Origin: Pseudomonas arcuscaelestis
Lineage (GTDB): Bacteria > Pseudomonadota > Gammaproteobacteria > Pseudomonadales > Pseudomonadaceae
Length of the DNA: 64,000 nt
Reading direction: 5' to 3'
Assembly (NCBI RefSeq): GCF_016881005.1
Contig: NZ_JACOPV010000007.1
Location: 186,001 to 250,000 of the forward strand
Shown here: one piece after another, positions 1 to 8,600 of the stretch
How the letters are laid out: each line of letters starts with the position of its first letter
Numbering within the stretch: position 1 is the first letter of the stretch
Made by a program: the position numbers and the translations under genes
Notes under the pieces: generated by a model
Told to the model about the DNA's origin: nothing
The model's database searches: none
What the model saw: only the letters and a program-made list of their open reading frames with translations

Positions 1-296
1 TTGATCAGCAGCAGTTGCTCAATATGCAAGGTCTTGCAAAACGCCTCACGGCTCAGGCGCCAGTGATTGTTGGTGAAGCGAAACTCATCACCACTGACCG
101 GCCCCGCGACTGCCAGGCAGACCGCGCCCAGATCCCCTTTGACCAGTCCCTGTGCCAGCAGGTACGCACCGATAGCCTGCTCAGGACTTGTATAGTCGGC
201 AGTGGCGAACACCTGTACCGAGTGCATACGGTTATTTTCCCAGAGGGCAAAACGTGCGTTGGTACCGCCTATGTCACCGACCAGGGCACGCTTCAT
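1..296 (-). CDS. glk: Glucokinase, C-terminal part beyond the window edge
   Basis: This is the N-terminal part (about 98 residues) of a cytoplasmic ROK-independent glucokinase, which phosphorylates glucose with ATP to feed 6-phosphogluconate production. The protein opens [18 protein letters not shown], the phosphate-binding loop typical of the Glk family, followed by a stretch containing a conserved AVAGP segment. The gene runs off the left end of the window on the minus strand. Its ATG overlaps the edd stop codon (ATGA), so it is translationally coupled to edd in one operon, as in other pseudomonads. The call is firm although the gene is truncated by the window. Confidence 0.93.
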   Translation of the reverse strand, partial: MKRALVGDIGGTNARFALWENNRMHSVQVFATADYTSPEQAIGAYLLAQGLVKGDLGAVCLAVAGPVSGDEFRFTNNHWRLSREAFCKTLHIEQLLLI

Positions 297-2119
297 TTAA
301 GCGCCTCCAGCGCCGAGGTAAAGGCGCTGGCACCCTGTTCGGCGGGGCTCAAGGCCATGCGCAGGAACCCGAAAAGCTCACGTCCACAGCCCAGGTCGTT
401 GCCCGTGGGCGCAGGGGGAATTTCGCGATCTGCCAGTTCAGCGGCATCGAGTTTCACCGTCAGCGTGCCGGCAACGCCATCGACGCGAACGATATCGCCG
501 TCGCGCACACGCGCCAGCGGCCCACCATCAAATGCCTCGGGGCAAACATGAATAGCCGCCGGGATTTTCCCTGATGCGCCAGACATGCGACCGTCAGTCA
601 CCAGCGCGACCTTGAAACCGCGGTCCTGAAGCACACCCAGGAACGGCGTCATCTTGTGTAGCTCCGGCATGCCGTTGCAACGGGGTCCCTGAAAGCGCAT
701 CACCGCGACGAAATCGCATTCCAGCTCGCCAGCCTGGAAGGCATCTGCCAACGCTTGCTGATCATGAAATACCCGTGCCGGCGCTTCGACAACCTGATGT
801 TCGGGGGCGACGGCAGAAACCTTCATTACCCCGCGACCCAGGTTGCCCTCCATCACGCGCAAGCCACCCTCGGGCGAGAACGGCCGCGCGACCGGACGCA
901 AAATGGCCTCATCAAGACTCGCTTGCGGCCCTTCGCGCCAGATCAGCTTGCCATCCTGCAGGAAGGGCTCCTGGGTGTAGCGGCGCAAGCCGTGGCCAGC
1001 CACGGTATTGACGTCTTCATGCAAGAGCCCGGCATCGAGCAGCTCACGAATTAGAAAGGCCATACCGCCCGCCGCCTGGAAGTGGTTGATGTCAGCCTTG
1101 CCATTCGGATAAACGTGAGACAGGGTCGGCACCACTTCGGACAGCTCGGCCATGTCCTGCCAGGTCAACTGGATGCCGGCCGCTTGTGCGATGGCAGGCA
1201 TGTGCAGGGTATGGTTGGTCGAGCCGCCCGTTGCGTGCAGGGCAACGATGGAGTTGACCAGGGATTTTTCATCGACTATTTCGCCCAGCGGCATGAAATC
1301 ACCGCTGGCCTTGGTCATGCGCGTGACCTGCTGCGCAGCCTCGACCGTAAGTGCATCGCGCAGCGGCGTATACGGATTGACGAACGAAGCCCCAGGCAAG
1401 TGCAGACCCATTACTTCCATCAGCAGTTGGTTGGTGTTGGCAGTGCCATAGAACGTGCAGGTGCCGGGGCTGTGGTAGGACTTCATTTCCGATTCGAGCA
1501 GCTCTTCGCGGCTGGCCTTGCCTTCAGCGTAGCGCTGACGCACATCGGCCTTTTCCTTGTTGGAAATACCAGAAGGCATCGGGCCACCAGGGACGAAGAC
1601 AGTCGGCAGATGACCAAAGCGCAAGGCCCCCATCAACAGGCCCGGTACGATCTTGTCACAAATCCCCAGCATCAGCGCGGCATCGAACATGTTGTGAGAC
1701 AAGGCAATGGCCGCAGACATAGCGATCACTTCACGGCTGGCGATCCCCAGCTCCATGCCCGGCTCGCCCTGGGTTACACCGTCGCACATGGCGGGAACGC
1801 CGCCGGCAAACTGACCCACCGAACCGATTTCACGCAACGCCTGCTTGATCTGCTCGGGGTAGTGTTCGTAAGGCTGATGCGCCGAGAGCATATCGTTATA
1901 GGCGGAAACGATAGCGACGTTAGCGGCGTTCATCATGCGCAGGCTGTTCTTGTCCTGGCTGCCACAACCGGCCACGCCGTGGGCAAAGTTTGCGCATTGC
2001 AGCTTGGCCCGCATCGGCCCGTCACTGGCTGCCCCGCGAATCAACTGCAAGTAGCGTTCACGGGTAGGACGGCTGCGGGCGATCAGCCGTTGGGTGACCT
2101 CAAGAATGCGCGGATGCAT
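293..2119 (-). CDS. edd: Phosphogluconate dehydratase (Entner-Doudoroff pathway)
   Basis: The 608-residue protein dehydrates 6-phosphogluconate to 2-keto-3-deoxy-6-phosphogluconate, the committed step of the Entner-Doudoroff pathway in the cytoplasm. It belongs to the IlvD/Edd dehydratases and has the cysteine-bearing segments expected for an iron-sulfur cluster: a CDG motif near residues 112-114, a cysteine near 154 and a CTFYGTAN motif from about 221. The length is normal for Edd. It is transcribed divergently from gap across a region holding a HexR-like site, and its stop overlaps the start of glk, giving an edd-glk operon. The start ATG at 2119 fits the family N-terminus. Confidence 0.97.
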   Translation of the reverse strand: MHPRILEVTQRLIARSRPTRERYLQLIRGAASDGPMRAKLQCANFAHGVAGCGSQDKNSLRMMNAANVAIVSAYNDMLSAHQPYEHYPEQIKQALREIGSVGQFAGGVPAMCDGVTQGEPGMELGIASREVIAMSAAIALSHNMFDAALMLGICDKIVPGLLMGALRFGHLPTVFVPGGPMPSGISNKEKADVRQRYAEGKASREELLESEMKSYHSPGTCTFYGTANTNQLLMEVMGLHLPGASFVNPYTPLRDALTVEAAQQVTRMTKASGDFMPLGEIVDEKSLVNSIVALHATGGSTNHTLHMPAIAQAAGIQLTWQDMAELSEVVPTLSHVYPNGKADINHFQAAGGMAFLIRELLDAGLLHEDVNTVAGHGLRRYTQEPFLQDGKLIWREGPQASLDEAILRPVARPFSPEGGLRVMEGNLGRGVMKVSAVAPEHQVVEAPARVFHDQQALADAFQAGELECDFVAVMRFQGPRCNGMPELHKMTPFLGVLQDRGFKVALVTDGRMSGASGKIPAAIHVCPEAFDGGPLARVRDGDIVRVDGVAGTLTVKLDAAELADREIPPAPTGNDLGCGRELFGFLRMALSPAEQGASAFTSALEALK

Positions 2120-2302
2120 GTACTGAACTCCAGGCTAACGGTGGTTGCGACCTCTGCGGCAGTTTCCCTAATCAGCGTTCGCCACCTAGGCTCAAAGCCA
2201 GGGACAACTGCTGCGGGAGGACGGCTTGGCCGATCGCTCGTTGTAGATTGAATAAAATACTGCCAGCAAAAAGGCTTGTTTTCTATTTTTTTACGAATAA
2301 TC

Positions 2303-2317
2303 TTGTAATTCCAACAA
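2303..2317. promoter_or_regulatory. Candidate HexR operator between edd and gap
   Basis: The sequence TTGT-N7-ACAA occurs here, matching the P. putida HexR consensus TTGT-N7/8-ACAA as I recall it. It lies in an AT-rich stretch between the divergent edd and gap genes, 66 bases before the gap start. HexR is a repressor of glucose-catabolic genes that is released by 2-keto-3-deoxy-6-phosphogluconate, the product of Edd, so the position makes sense. The hexR gene is not in this window. This is a motif match plus established regulon knowledge. Confidence 0.65.
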
Positions 2318-2382
2318 CAAAAACGTTTAAGTGAAGCAGTTCCTCGTTGTACCACGGCTTCACCGCTAGCAGAGGTAGCTCC

Positions 2383-3384
2383 ATGACCCTACGCATCGCA
2401 ATCAATGGCTTTGGCCGCATCGGCCGCAATATCCTTCGCGCACTCTATACCGAAGGCTACCGTCAGGACCTGCAGGTCGTCGCGATCAACGACCTGGGCG
2501 ACAGCGCGATCAATGCGCACCTGCTCAAATACGACAGCGTTCATGGCATCTTTGCTGCCAGCGTCGAGTCCGATCACGAAAGCCTGACCGTCAATGGCGA
2601 CCGTATAGCCGTCAGCGCTATTCGCAACCCGGCTGATCTGCCATGGAAAGCCGAAGCCATCGATGTGGCATTCGAATGCACCGGCCTGTTCACCGAACGC
2701 GTCAAGGCTGCCGCTCACCTTACTGCCGGGGCGCGCAAAGTGATTATCTCGGCACCGGCCAAAGGTGCGGATGCAACCATTGTTTATGGTGTGAACCACG
2801 ATCTGCTGCGTGCCTCGCACCAGATCATTTCCAGTGCCTCCTGCACCACCAACTGCCTGGCACCCGTGGCCCAGGTACTGCACCGTGAGCTGGGCATCGA
2901 ACAAGGCTTGATGACGACCATCCACGCCTACACCAACGACCAGAGCCTGACTGACGTCTACCACAGCGATCCATTTCGCGCCCGCTCAGCCACCCAGTCA
3001 ATGATCCCGAGCAAGACCGGTGCAGCCGAAGCTGTCGGCCTGGTGCTGCCGGAACTTGCCGGTAAACTCACCGGCATGGCCGTGCGAGTACCGGTGATCA
3101 ATGTCTCTCTGGTCGACCTGACGGTTAACCTCAAGCGCGACACCAGCGTCGAAGAGGTCAACAACCTGCTCAAGGACGCCAGCCGCCACTCCAAGGTGCT
3201 CGGCTACAACAGCCTGCCGCTGGTGTCTTGCGACTTCAACCACAACCCGCTGTCGTCAATATTCGACGCCAACCATACCCGTACCAACGGGCGAATGCTC
3301 AAAGTGCTGGCCTGGTATGACAACGAGTGGGGGTTCTCCAACCGCATGCTGGATAACTGCCTGGCGTTATGTAACGCACAATAG
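2383..3384 (+). CDS. gap: Type I glyceraldehyde-3-phosphate dehydrogenase
   Basis: This 333-residue NAD-dependent enzyme oxidises glyceraldehyde 3-phosphate to 1,3-bisphosphoglycerate. The N-terminus carries the Rossmann motif [10 protein letters not shown], and the catalytic cysteine is residue 154 in SCTTNCLAP. An upstream in-frame codon exists, but the ATG at 2383 is preceded by a purine-rich AGAGG-type ribosome binding site and begins exactly at the family start ([11 protein letters not shown]). The gene faces away from edd-glk and probably shares HexR control. It corresponds to the gap-1 gene of P. putida, which acts with the Entner-Doudoroff genes. Confidence 0.96.
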   Translation: MTLRIAINGFGRIGRNILRALYTEGYRQDLQVVAINDLGDSAINAHLLKYDSVHGIFAASVESDHESLTVNGDRIAVSAIRNPADLPWKAEAIDVAFECTGLFTERVKAAAHLTAGARKVIISAPAKGADATIVYGVNHDLLRASHQIISSASCTTNCLAPVAQVLHRELGIEQGLMTTIHAYTNDQSLTDVYHSDPFRARSATQSMIPSKTGAAEAVGLVLPELAGKLTGMAVRVPVINVSLVDLTVNLKRDTSVEEVNNLLKDASRHSKVLGYNSLPLVSCDFNHNPLSSIFDANHTRTNGRMLKVLAWYDNEWGFSNRMLDNCLALCNAQ

Positions 3385-3409
3385 TTCGGGTCTGTTACCG
3401 GGCGGGTCT

Positions 3410-3433
3410 CATCGCGAGGCAAGCCCGCTCGCA
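3410..3433. repeat. Single REP-like half element after gap
   Basis: The stretch reads ATCGCGAGGCAAGCCCGCTC and then GCAC, a slightly diverged copy of the half-unit (ATCGCGGG-CAAGCCCGCTCCCACA) that occurs paired elsewhere in this window, for instance at 33126-33183. It is an isolated half without a visible partner, located just 3' of gap. Confidence 0.6.
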
Positions 3434-3495
3434 CAAACTGGCCAGGGACGGTAAAACGGGTTCTAACGCCGCAACTACTTGACCATCAGGTTTAT

Positions 3496-3514
3496 GATAA
3501 GCATTATCATTCGC
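3496..3514. promoter_or_regulatory. Fur box upstream of the ECF sigma gene
   Basis: GATAAGCATTATCATTCGC matches the 19-base Fur consensus GATAATGATAATCATTATC at 14 of 19 positions, with the left GATAA and central ATCATT intact. It lies 22 bases before the GTG start of the sigma gene, where bound Fe-Fur would block transcription. Iron-starvation ECF sigma genes are usually Fur-regulated, which supports the call. Confidence 0.75.
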
Positions 3515-3536
3515 TTCTCATTGGTCGGGTATTGCT

Positions 3537-4055
3537 GTGAGTCAGTCTCAGTTCAACGCGGTATTCCTTGCCCAGCGGCACAGTCTGCTGCGTACCCTGC
3601 AGCGCATGGTCGACAATCCCAGCACCGCCGAAGACCTGCTGCAAGAGACTTACCTGCGCGTCACCCGCGCCTTGGGCGAGCGCCCGATCGAACACCTGGA
3701 ACCGTTCGTTTTCCAGACCGCTCGCAACCTGGCGCTGGACCACCTGCGCGCTCGTCGGGCGCAGTCGCGCAACCTGGTTGACGACGTGCCCGAGCAAATT
3801 CTGCACAACGTCGCAGCTCCAAGCAGCAGCGCCGAAGACGCAGCCCATGCCGAGCAACTGCTCAAGCGCCTCAGTGTCAGCATTGGGCAATTGACCCCAA
3901 GGCAACAGCAAATTTTCATCCTCAGCCGCTTGCACGGCGCCAGCTATATGGAAATTGCCGAGCAGCTCAATGTCTCGGCCAGCACGGTTCAGAAGGAATT
4001 GAAATTGATCATGGCTATCTGTGTCGGCGTCGCCAATCGCCTGAACCGCGATTAG
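3537..4055 (+). CDS. FecI-type ECF sigma factor for heme uptake
   Basis: The 172-residue protein is an iron-starvation ECF sigma factor. A sigma region 2 is seen around residues 15-60 (an AEDLLQETYLRV segment) and a sigma region 4 helix-turn-helix around 115-160 (LTPRQQQIFIL, then YMEIAEQLNVSASTVQ). The GTG at 3537 is the best start for this family length. It is followed by a FecR-type regulator and a TonB receptor with a signalling domain, the classic cell-surface signalling trio, and by a heme oxygenase, which points to heme as the signal, as in HasI-type systems. A Fur box lies directly upstream. The heme specificity is inferred from context. Confidence 0.9.
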   Translation: MSQSQFNAVFLAQRHSLLRTLQRMVDNPSTAEDLLQETYLRVTRALGERPIEHLEPFVFQTARNLALDHLRARRAQSRNLVDDVPEQILHNVAAPSSSAEDAAHAEQLLKRLSVSIGQLTPRQQQIFILSRLHGASYMEIAEQLNVSASTVQKELKLIMAICVGVANRLNRD

Positions 4056-4123
4056 TCCCGGCTTGCCACGCAACGCGTTACGCTTGATCATAAATAGAAC
4101 GACAAGACCACCCAGGATTCTCC

Positions 4124-5086
4124 GTGACCGATAGCGCCTCTGACCGCCCTTCGCCGCCGGACCCGGCTGCCTGCGCTAGCGCCATGGATCAGGCGCTGGA
4201 CTGGCTCATACGCCTGCAATGTGCCACCGCCGAAGACACTCAGGCGTTCGAAGCCTGGCTGGAAGCCGATCCAGCCAATGCCCAGGCCTATGTCGATGCT
4301 GAAGCACTTTGGCTAGGTGAAACGGTGCGCCAGGCTGCCAGCCAGATTGCCCAGGCCCACCGCCCCTCGCGCCTGGCGCGTTTGCGCCCGCACTGGAAGC
4401 CCATGGCTGCGGCTGCAGTTTTGCTGGTTGGCGTGTTTACTCTCGGCAATCTGCCGGTGCGCCTTCAGGCCGATCACCTGACAGTCGTTGGCGAGCGTCA
4501 GCGCCTGCAACTTGAGGACGGCTCGAAGGTTCTGCTCAATACCAACTCAGCGTTCTCCAGTGACATCGATAACCGTAAGCGCGTCGCTCGCCTTTATCAG
4601 GGCGAGGCATTCTTCGAGGTTCCCGCCGGCCTTGAACAGCCACTGGAACTGCAGGCAGGGCCGTTGCGTGCCAGTGTTCGTGACAGCGACTTCGCCGTAC
4701 GCTACCTCGACGGGGAAGCCCTGGTGCGGGTACAGCGCGGCGATGTCGATCTCCAGGCAAGCAGCGACCAGCGTATTCGCCTCTCCAGTGGTGACAGCAT
4801 CAGGGTCGGGCCACACGGCTTTGGCCAGCGTGAGCGCGTCGACGCGCAGAAAGACCTGGCCTGGGTTCAGGGTCGACTGATTTTTGAGAATTGCCCACTC
4901 AATCAGGTACTGGCCGAACTGCGCCGCTACTACCCTGGCCTCATCATCTCCCGCAATGAGCGTCTGGAGCAGGTCGCCGTTACCGGCAACTATCGCCTCG
5001 ATCAGCCGCTGGAGACGTTGCGCTCTCTGGCACACATAACCTCGGCACAACTGTACGAGTTTCCGGCAGTAGTTATTCTCAACTGA
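4124..5086 (+). CDS. FecR-type transmembrane anti-sigma regulator
   Basis: This 320-residue protein is the inner-membrane sensor partner of the upstream sigma factor. Residues about 20-70 form the DUF4880 cytoplasmic domain (ALDWLIRLQ... AFEAWLEADP), residues about 93-110 form the single membrane segment (MAAAAVLLVGVFTLGNL), the middle periplasmic part is a FecR domain, and residues about 245-320 resemble an STN-like signal-receiving domain. Known FecR proteins hold the sigma factor inactive until the substrate-loaded receptor contacts the periplasmic part. It starts at GTG 4124, 68 bases after the sigma stop, and is probably cotranscribed with it. Confidence 0.9.
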   Translation: MTDSASDRPSPPDPAACASAMDQALDWLIRLQCATAEDTQAFEAWLEADPANAQAYVDAEALWLGETVRQAASQIAQAHRPSRLARLRPHWKPMAAAAVLLVGVFTLGNLPVRLQADHLTVVGERQRLQLEDGSKVLLNTNSAFSSDIDNRKRVARLYQGEAFFEVPAGLEQPLELQAGPLRASVRDSDFAVRYLDGEALVRVQRGDVDLQASSDQRIRLSSGDSIRVGPHGFGQRERVDAQKDLAWVQGRLIFENCPLNQVLAELRRYYPGLIISRNERLEQVAVTGNYRLDQPLETLRSLAHITSAQLYEFPAVVILN

Positions 5087-5095
5087 GCGAAAGTA

Positions 5096-5126
5096 TTTTT
5101 ACGCGATCCCCTGCGACGATTCGTCT
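5096..5126 (+). promoter_or_regulatory. Candidate ECF promoter of the heme receptor
   Basis: TTTTTAC, 17 bases, then TTCGTCT is found here between fecR and the receptor gene. The same two blocks with the same 17-base spacer stand ahead of the heme oxygenase at 7861-7891. The second block contains CGTC, a common -10 core for Pseudomonas ECF sigma factors. I infer that the sigma factor encoded at 3537 reads both. The motif ends 78 bases before the receptor ATG. Confidence 0.6.
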
Positions 5127-5204
5127 CGTTATAGCCAATGCAACTGATTCTTATTTTTGAATCGGGTAGCACCTATAACATTCGCGCGACAGGGAGCGCT
5201 TTCG

Positions 5205-7799
5205 ATGTCTACTGGTTTCACTCGTCGGTCCTCGGACACTTCACGCACACCCGGCCTGCAACGTTGCACCCTCTCCCTGCTGACCCTGGCCATGTTTGCC
5301 AGCGGCGCCTGCAGCTTGCCTGCATTGGCCGCCGAACCCGCTCAGGCCAGTGCCTCGCGCATGGGCGACTACCGTTTTGCAATCAACCAACAGCCACTGG
5401 TATCGGCGCTTAATGCGTTCACCGCAGTGACGGGTTGGCAGGTCGGGCTGTCTGCCGAACTGGCAGAAGGTGTGGCCTCGCCAGGCGTCCAAGGTTCGCT
5501 GAAACCGGATGCTGCCCTGCAGCGCCTGCTCGTGGGCACGGGCCTGAAGTACCGCAAACTCGGCCCAGGCAACGTGGTACTGGAGCGCAGCAACTCCAGC
5601 GCTATCGCTCTGCAGCAAATCACAGTCACGGCCACTCGCAGCGCCCAGGACATCAGCCAGGTACCGAGCACGGTGTCGGTCCAGACCCGCGAACAACTCG
5701 ACCGGCAGAACGTCAACAACATCAAGGATCTGGTGCGCTACGAGCCGGGTGTATCGGTAAGCGGCACCGGTCAGCGCAGCGGTCTGAACGGCTACAACAT
5801 TCGCGGTATCGATGGTGAACGGGTACTGACCCAGATCGACGGCGTGTCGATCCCCGACAGCTTCTTCTTCGGTCCCTACGCACAGACCCAACGCAATTAT
5901 GTCGACCCGGAAATCGTCAAGCGTGTAGAGATCCTCCGAGGCCCGGCTTCGGTGCTGTATGGCAGCAACGCCATTGGCGGCGCGGTCAGTTACTTCACCC
6001 TGGATGCCGACGACATCATCAAGCCTGGCCAGGATGTCGGTGCACGGTTGAAAACCGGCTACAGCTCGGCAGACGAAAGCTGGTTGAACGCCGCCACCGT
6101 CGCCGGGCGCCAGGGCGACTTCGACGCTCTGTTACACCTGAGCCAACGCAATGGCCATGAGACAGAGTCCTACGGCAATCACGGCGGAACCGGCCTTGAG
6201 CGTACCGAGGCCAACCCTGAAGACGTGCAAACCACCAACATTCTGGCCAAGGCCGGCTGGAACTATACCGACGACTCGCGCCTGGCCCTGACTTATGAGC
6301 ATTACAAGGACGATCGCGACCTTGATCAAAAGAGCGCCGTAGGTGGACCGTTCATTCCTGGTTTCGGCGCCATGAATTCCTACCGCGACCGCACCGGCAA
6401 CGATACCGTGACCCGCGAACGTTTCGGCCTCAACCACGAATTCGCCTTGGGCAGTTTGCTGGCTGACAACATTAAGTGGAGCCTGAACTACCAGATCGGC
6501 AAAACCGACCAACGTACCGAAGAACTGTACGCTGCCCGGGGTCGAGAAGTTTTCCGTGACCGCAAGACCACCTACAAGGATCGCCAGTGGGTCTTCGACG
6601 CCCAGTTGGACAAGGCTTTCAGCATCGGTGAAACCGAACATCTGCTCACCTACGGCACCACGCTCAAGCATCAGAAGGTCACCGGCTCGCGCAGCGGCAC
6701 CGGAACCTGCCTGAACGTCGGCGGCACCTGTACCGCCATCGGCGCCGACAGCCCAGGTGATGGCCAGGAGCGGGTGAGTGACTTCCCGGACCCGACCGTC
6801 AACACCTACAGTTTGTTTGCCCAGGATGAGATTCGCTGGAATCAGTGGACCTTCCTGCCTGGCGTCCGCTACGACTACACCCAACTCAAGCCCCACATGA
6901 GTGATGAGTACCTGCGTGGTGTCGACGCTTCAAGTTCCGATCCGGTCAACGATGACCAGAAGAAGTGGCACCGGGTATCGCCCAAGTTCGGCGTGACGTA
7001 CGCCTTCAACGATAACTACACCTGGTACGGCCAGTACGCCGAAGGCTTCCGTACACCAACGGCAAAAGCACTCTACGGCCGTTTCGAAAACCCAGGACTG
7101 GGCTACAGCGTACGGGGGAACTCCAATCTCGACCCGGAAACCAGCAAGAGTTATGAAACCGGCCTGCGTGGCAACTTTGATGCAGGCAACTTTGATGTCG
7201 CGGTGTTTTACAACAAGTACCGCGACTTCATCAACGAAGACGCCATTCAAGGCTCCAACATTGGCACCACGTTTGAAGCCAACAATATCAAGCACGCCAC
7301 TATCAAGGGTGCCGAGTTCAAAGGTCGCTTGAATCTCGATCACTTCGGTGCGCCTCAAGGCCTCTACACCCAGGGCTCGCTGGCTTACGCCTACGGTCGC
7401 AACGACGACACCGGGCAACCACTCAACAGCGTCAACCCGCTCACAGCAGTGATGGGCCTGGGTTATGAACAGGAGCAATACGGTGCATTGCTGAGCTGGA
7501 CCCTGGTCAAGCGCAAGGATCGCGTCGACGACACTACCTTCTTCGCCCCCGACGGTACCAGCAAGCAATTCCGCACGCCTGGCTACGGTGTACTCGACCT
7601 TACCGGCTTCTACAAAGTTACCGACGACATTAGCGTCAACGCCGGTCTCTACAACCTGACTGACAAGAAATACTGGCAGTGGGACGACGTGCGCGGCTAT
7701 GACGGCCTCGGTGAAGCAGCAGTGACCTCACCTGCCAACCTCGACCGCCTGACCATGCCCGGCCGTAACTTCGCCATCAATCTGGTCTGGGACATCTGA
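5205..7799 (+). CDS. TonB-dependent heme/hemoprotein receptor with STN signalling domain
   Basis: The 864-residue outer-membrane receptor starts best at ATG 5205, which has an AGGGAG ribosome binding site; the upstream in-frame start does not. It has a signal peptide ending near an ALAAEP cleavage site (about residue 45), an STN signalling domain (about 57-110), a TonB box-like ITVTATR, a plug domain and a beta-barrel ending in aromatic W-D-I. The barrel looks like the hemoglobin/transferrin/lactoferrin receptor family, with FRTP at 615-618 and NSNL at 639-642 in place of the usual FRAP and NPNL boxes. No histidine lies between these boxes. Its neighbours (sigma, FecR, heme oxygenase) indicate heme as substrate. 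It is HasR-like in role, but no hemophore gene is nearby. Confidence 0.88.
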   Translation: MSTGFTRRSSDTSRTPGLQRCTLSLLTLAMFASGACSLPALAAEPAQASASRMGDYRFAINQQPLVSALNAFTAVTGWQVGLSAELAEGVASPGVQGSLKPDAALQRLLVGTGLKYRKLGPGNVVLERSNSSAIALQQITVTATRSAQDISQVPSTVSVQTREQLDRQNVNNIKDLVRYEPGVSVSGTGQRSGLNGYNIRGIDGERVLTQIDGVSIPDSFFFGPYAQTQRNYVDPEIVKRVEILRGPASVLYGSNAIGGAVSYFTLDADDIIKPGQDVGARLKTGYSSADESWLNAATVAGRQGDFDALLHLSQRNGHETESYGNHGGTGLERTEANPEDVQTTNILAKAGWNYTDDSRLALTYEHYKDDRDLDQKSAVGGPFIPGFGAMNSYRDRTGNDTVTRERFGLNHEFALGSLLADNIKWSLNYQIGKTDQRTEELYAARGREVFRDRKTTYKDRQWVFDAQLDKAFSIGETEHLLTYGTTLKHQKVTGSRSGTGTCLNVGGTCTAIGADSPGDGQERVSDFPDPTVNTYSLFAQDEIRWNQWTFLPGVRYDYTQLKPHMSDEYLRGVDASSSDPVNDDQKKWHRVSPKFGVTYAFNDNYTWYGQYAEGFRTPTAKALYGRFENPGLGYSVRGNSNLDPETSKSYETGLRGNFDAGNFDVAVFYNKYRDFINEDAIQGSNIGTTFEANNIKHATIKGAEFKGRLNLDHFGAPQGLYTQGSLAYAYGRNDDTGQPLNSVNPLTAVMGLGYEQEQYGALLSWTLVKRKDRVDDTTFFAPDGTSKQFRTPGYGVLDLTGFYKVTDDISVNAGLYNLTDKKYWQWDDVRGYDGLGEAAVTSPANLDRLTMPGRNFAINLVWDI

Positions 7800-7807
7800 G
7801 TGCATCG

Positions 7808-7837
7808 CGGGGCGAGTCGATGACCCGAGTAGCCCCG
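7808..7837. terminator. Hairpin after the receptor gene
   Basis: The arms CGGGGC (7808-7813) and GCCCCG (7832-7837) flank an 18-base loop just after the receptor stop and before the second ECF promoter motif. There is no T-run, so intrinsic termination is doubtful; it may only shield the mRNA end. Confidence 0.35.
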
Positions 7838-7860
7838 TGACATTCCACTGAGGTGAGGAA

Positions 7861-7891
7861 TTTTTACTGTCGTACGTCCTCTTGTTCGTCT
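7861..7891 (+). promoter_or_regulatory. Candidate ECF promoter of the heme oxygenase gene
   Basis: TTTTTAC-N17-TTCGTCT here repeats the motif ahead of the receptor at 5096-5126, with identical spacing and a shared GT-N-A extension downstream. It ends 35 bases before the heme oxygenase start. The match suggests that the heme oxygenase is a direct target of the same sigma factor instead of only being read through from the receptor. Confidence 0.6.
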
Positions 7892-7926
7892 AGTAACAAG
7901 GCACGCCCATTTCGCAAGGAATCACC

Positions 7927-8541
7927 ATGACCGCCGCAACCACCACCGAACGCGCCAGCCTGCGTTCGCAGCGCCTGAATCAGCTCACCCATGCTCCGCA
8001 CACCGAGCTCGATGCCCTGGTCAAATCACACGCGCCTTTCGAAACTCGCGAAAGTTTCGCCCGCTTCGTTGTTGCCCAGTACTTGTTCCAGAATGAACTC
8101 AAAGCGCTGTACACCGACCCAGCACTGATCGCCATCGTTCCAGATCTGGCCGAACGCTGCCGCGCCGAGCAGGCTGGTCTTGACCTGGCTGACCTGAACA
8201 CAGAAATTCCCGCTGATTTCGCCGGCGCCGTGCAGAACCCAAGCCTGGGTGAGGCCATGGGCTGGATCTTCGTTTCCGAAGGCTCCAAGCTCGGTGCTGC
8301 CTTCCTGATCAAGCGTGCGGTAGGCCTGGGCCTGTCCGACAGCTTCGGTGCTCGTCACTTGGGCGAGCCAGCCGGCGGTCGCGCCGAGGGCTGGAAGCAG
8401 TTCACGCGCATTCTCGACGCCCTGGAATTGAGCGCCGAAGAAGAAGCCAAGGCCGAGCAAGGTGCAGTCGCCGCATTCGAGCGTTTCACCGAACTGCTCA
8501 AACACGCTTACGCGACTGCGCCTAAAGCCGAACTGGCCTGA
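7927..8541 (+). CDS. hemO: Biliverdin-producing heme oxygenase (HemO/PigA family)
   Basis: This 204-residue cytoplasmic enzyme opens the heme ring to release iron, CO and biliverdin. The probable proximal heme ligand is His25 in the segment LTHAPHTELD, and the distal helix carries GSKLGA at 119-124. Asn18 and Lys33 sit one position off Asn19 and Lys34 of P. aeruginosa HemO, residues linked there to the unusual beta/delta cleavage of heme; that correspondence is from memory and not from an alignment. It has its own ribosome binding site (AAGGA) and lies downstream of the heme receptor with a shared promoter motif, so uptake and degradation are likely co-induced. Confidence 0.9.
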   Translation: MTAATTTERASLRSQRLNQLTHAPHTELDALVKSHAPFETRESFARFVVAQYLFQNELKALYTDPALIAIVPDLAERCRAEQAGLDLADLNTEIPADFAGAVQNPSLGEAMGWIFVSEGSKLGAAFLIKRAVGLGLSDSFGARHLGEPAGGRAEGWKQFTRILDALELSAEEEAKAEQGAVAAFERFTELLKHAYATAPKAELA

Positions 8542-8550
8542 CGCGCCGTA

Positions 8551-8575
8551 CCCGGTTACCCTTTTGGTAACCGGG
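8551..8575. terminator. Perfect 10-bp hairpin between hemO and the DUF454 gene
   Basis: CCCGGTTACC and GGTAACCGGG form a perfect ten-base-pair stem with the loop CTTTT, ten bases after the hemO stop. No T-run follows, so it may be a partial terminator or an mRNA 3'-end stabiliser that separates expression of hemO from the next gene. Confidence 0.5.
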
Positions 8576-8600
8576 CCCTCCTCGTGCAACCGACGACACC

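Noticed and set aside
1082..2251. Long plus-strand open frame opposite edd
   Set aside because: It is the antisense shadow of edd, a common effect of high GC content; the real protein family matches are all on the minus strand.
5146..5163. GATTC...GAATC dyad before the heme receptor as a Fur site
   Set aside because: Its best alignment to the Fur consensus is about 12 of 19, too weak next to the clear boxes at 3496 and 57897.
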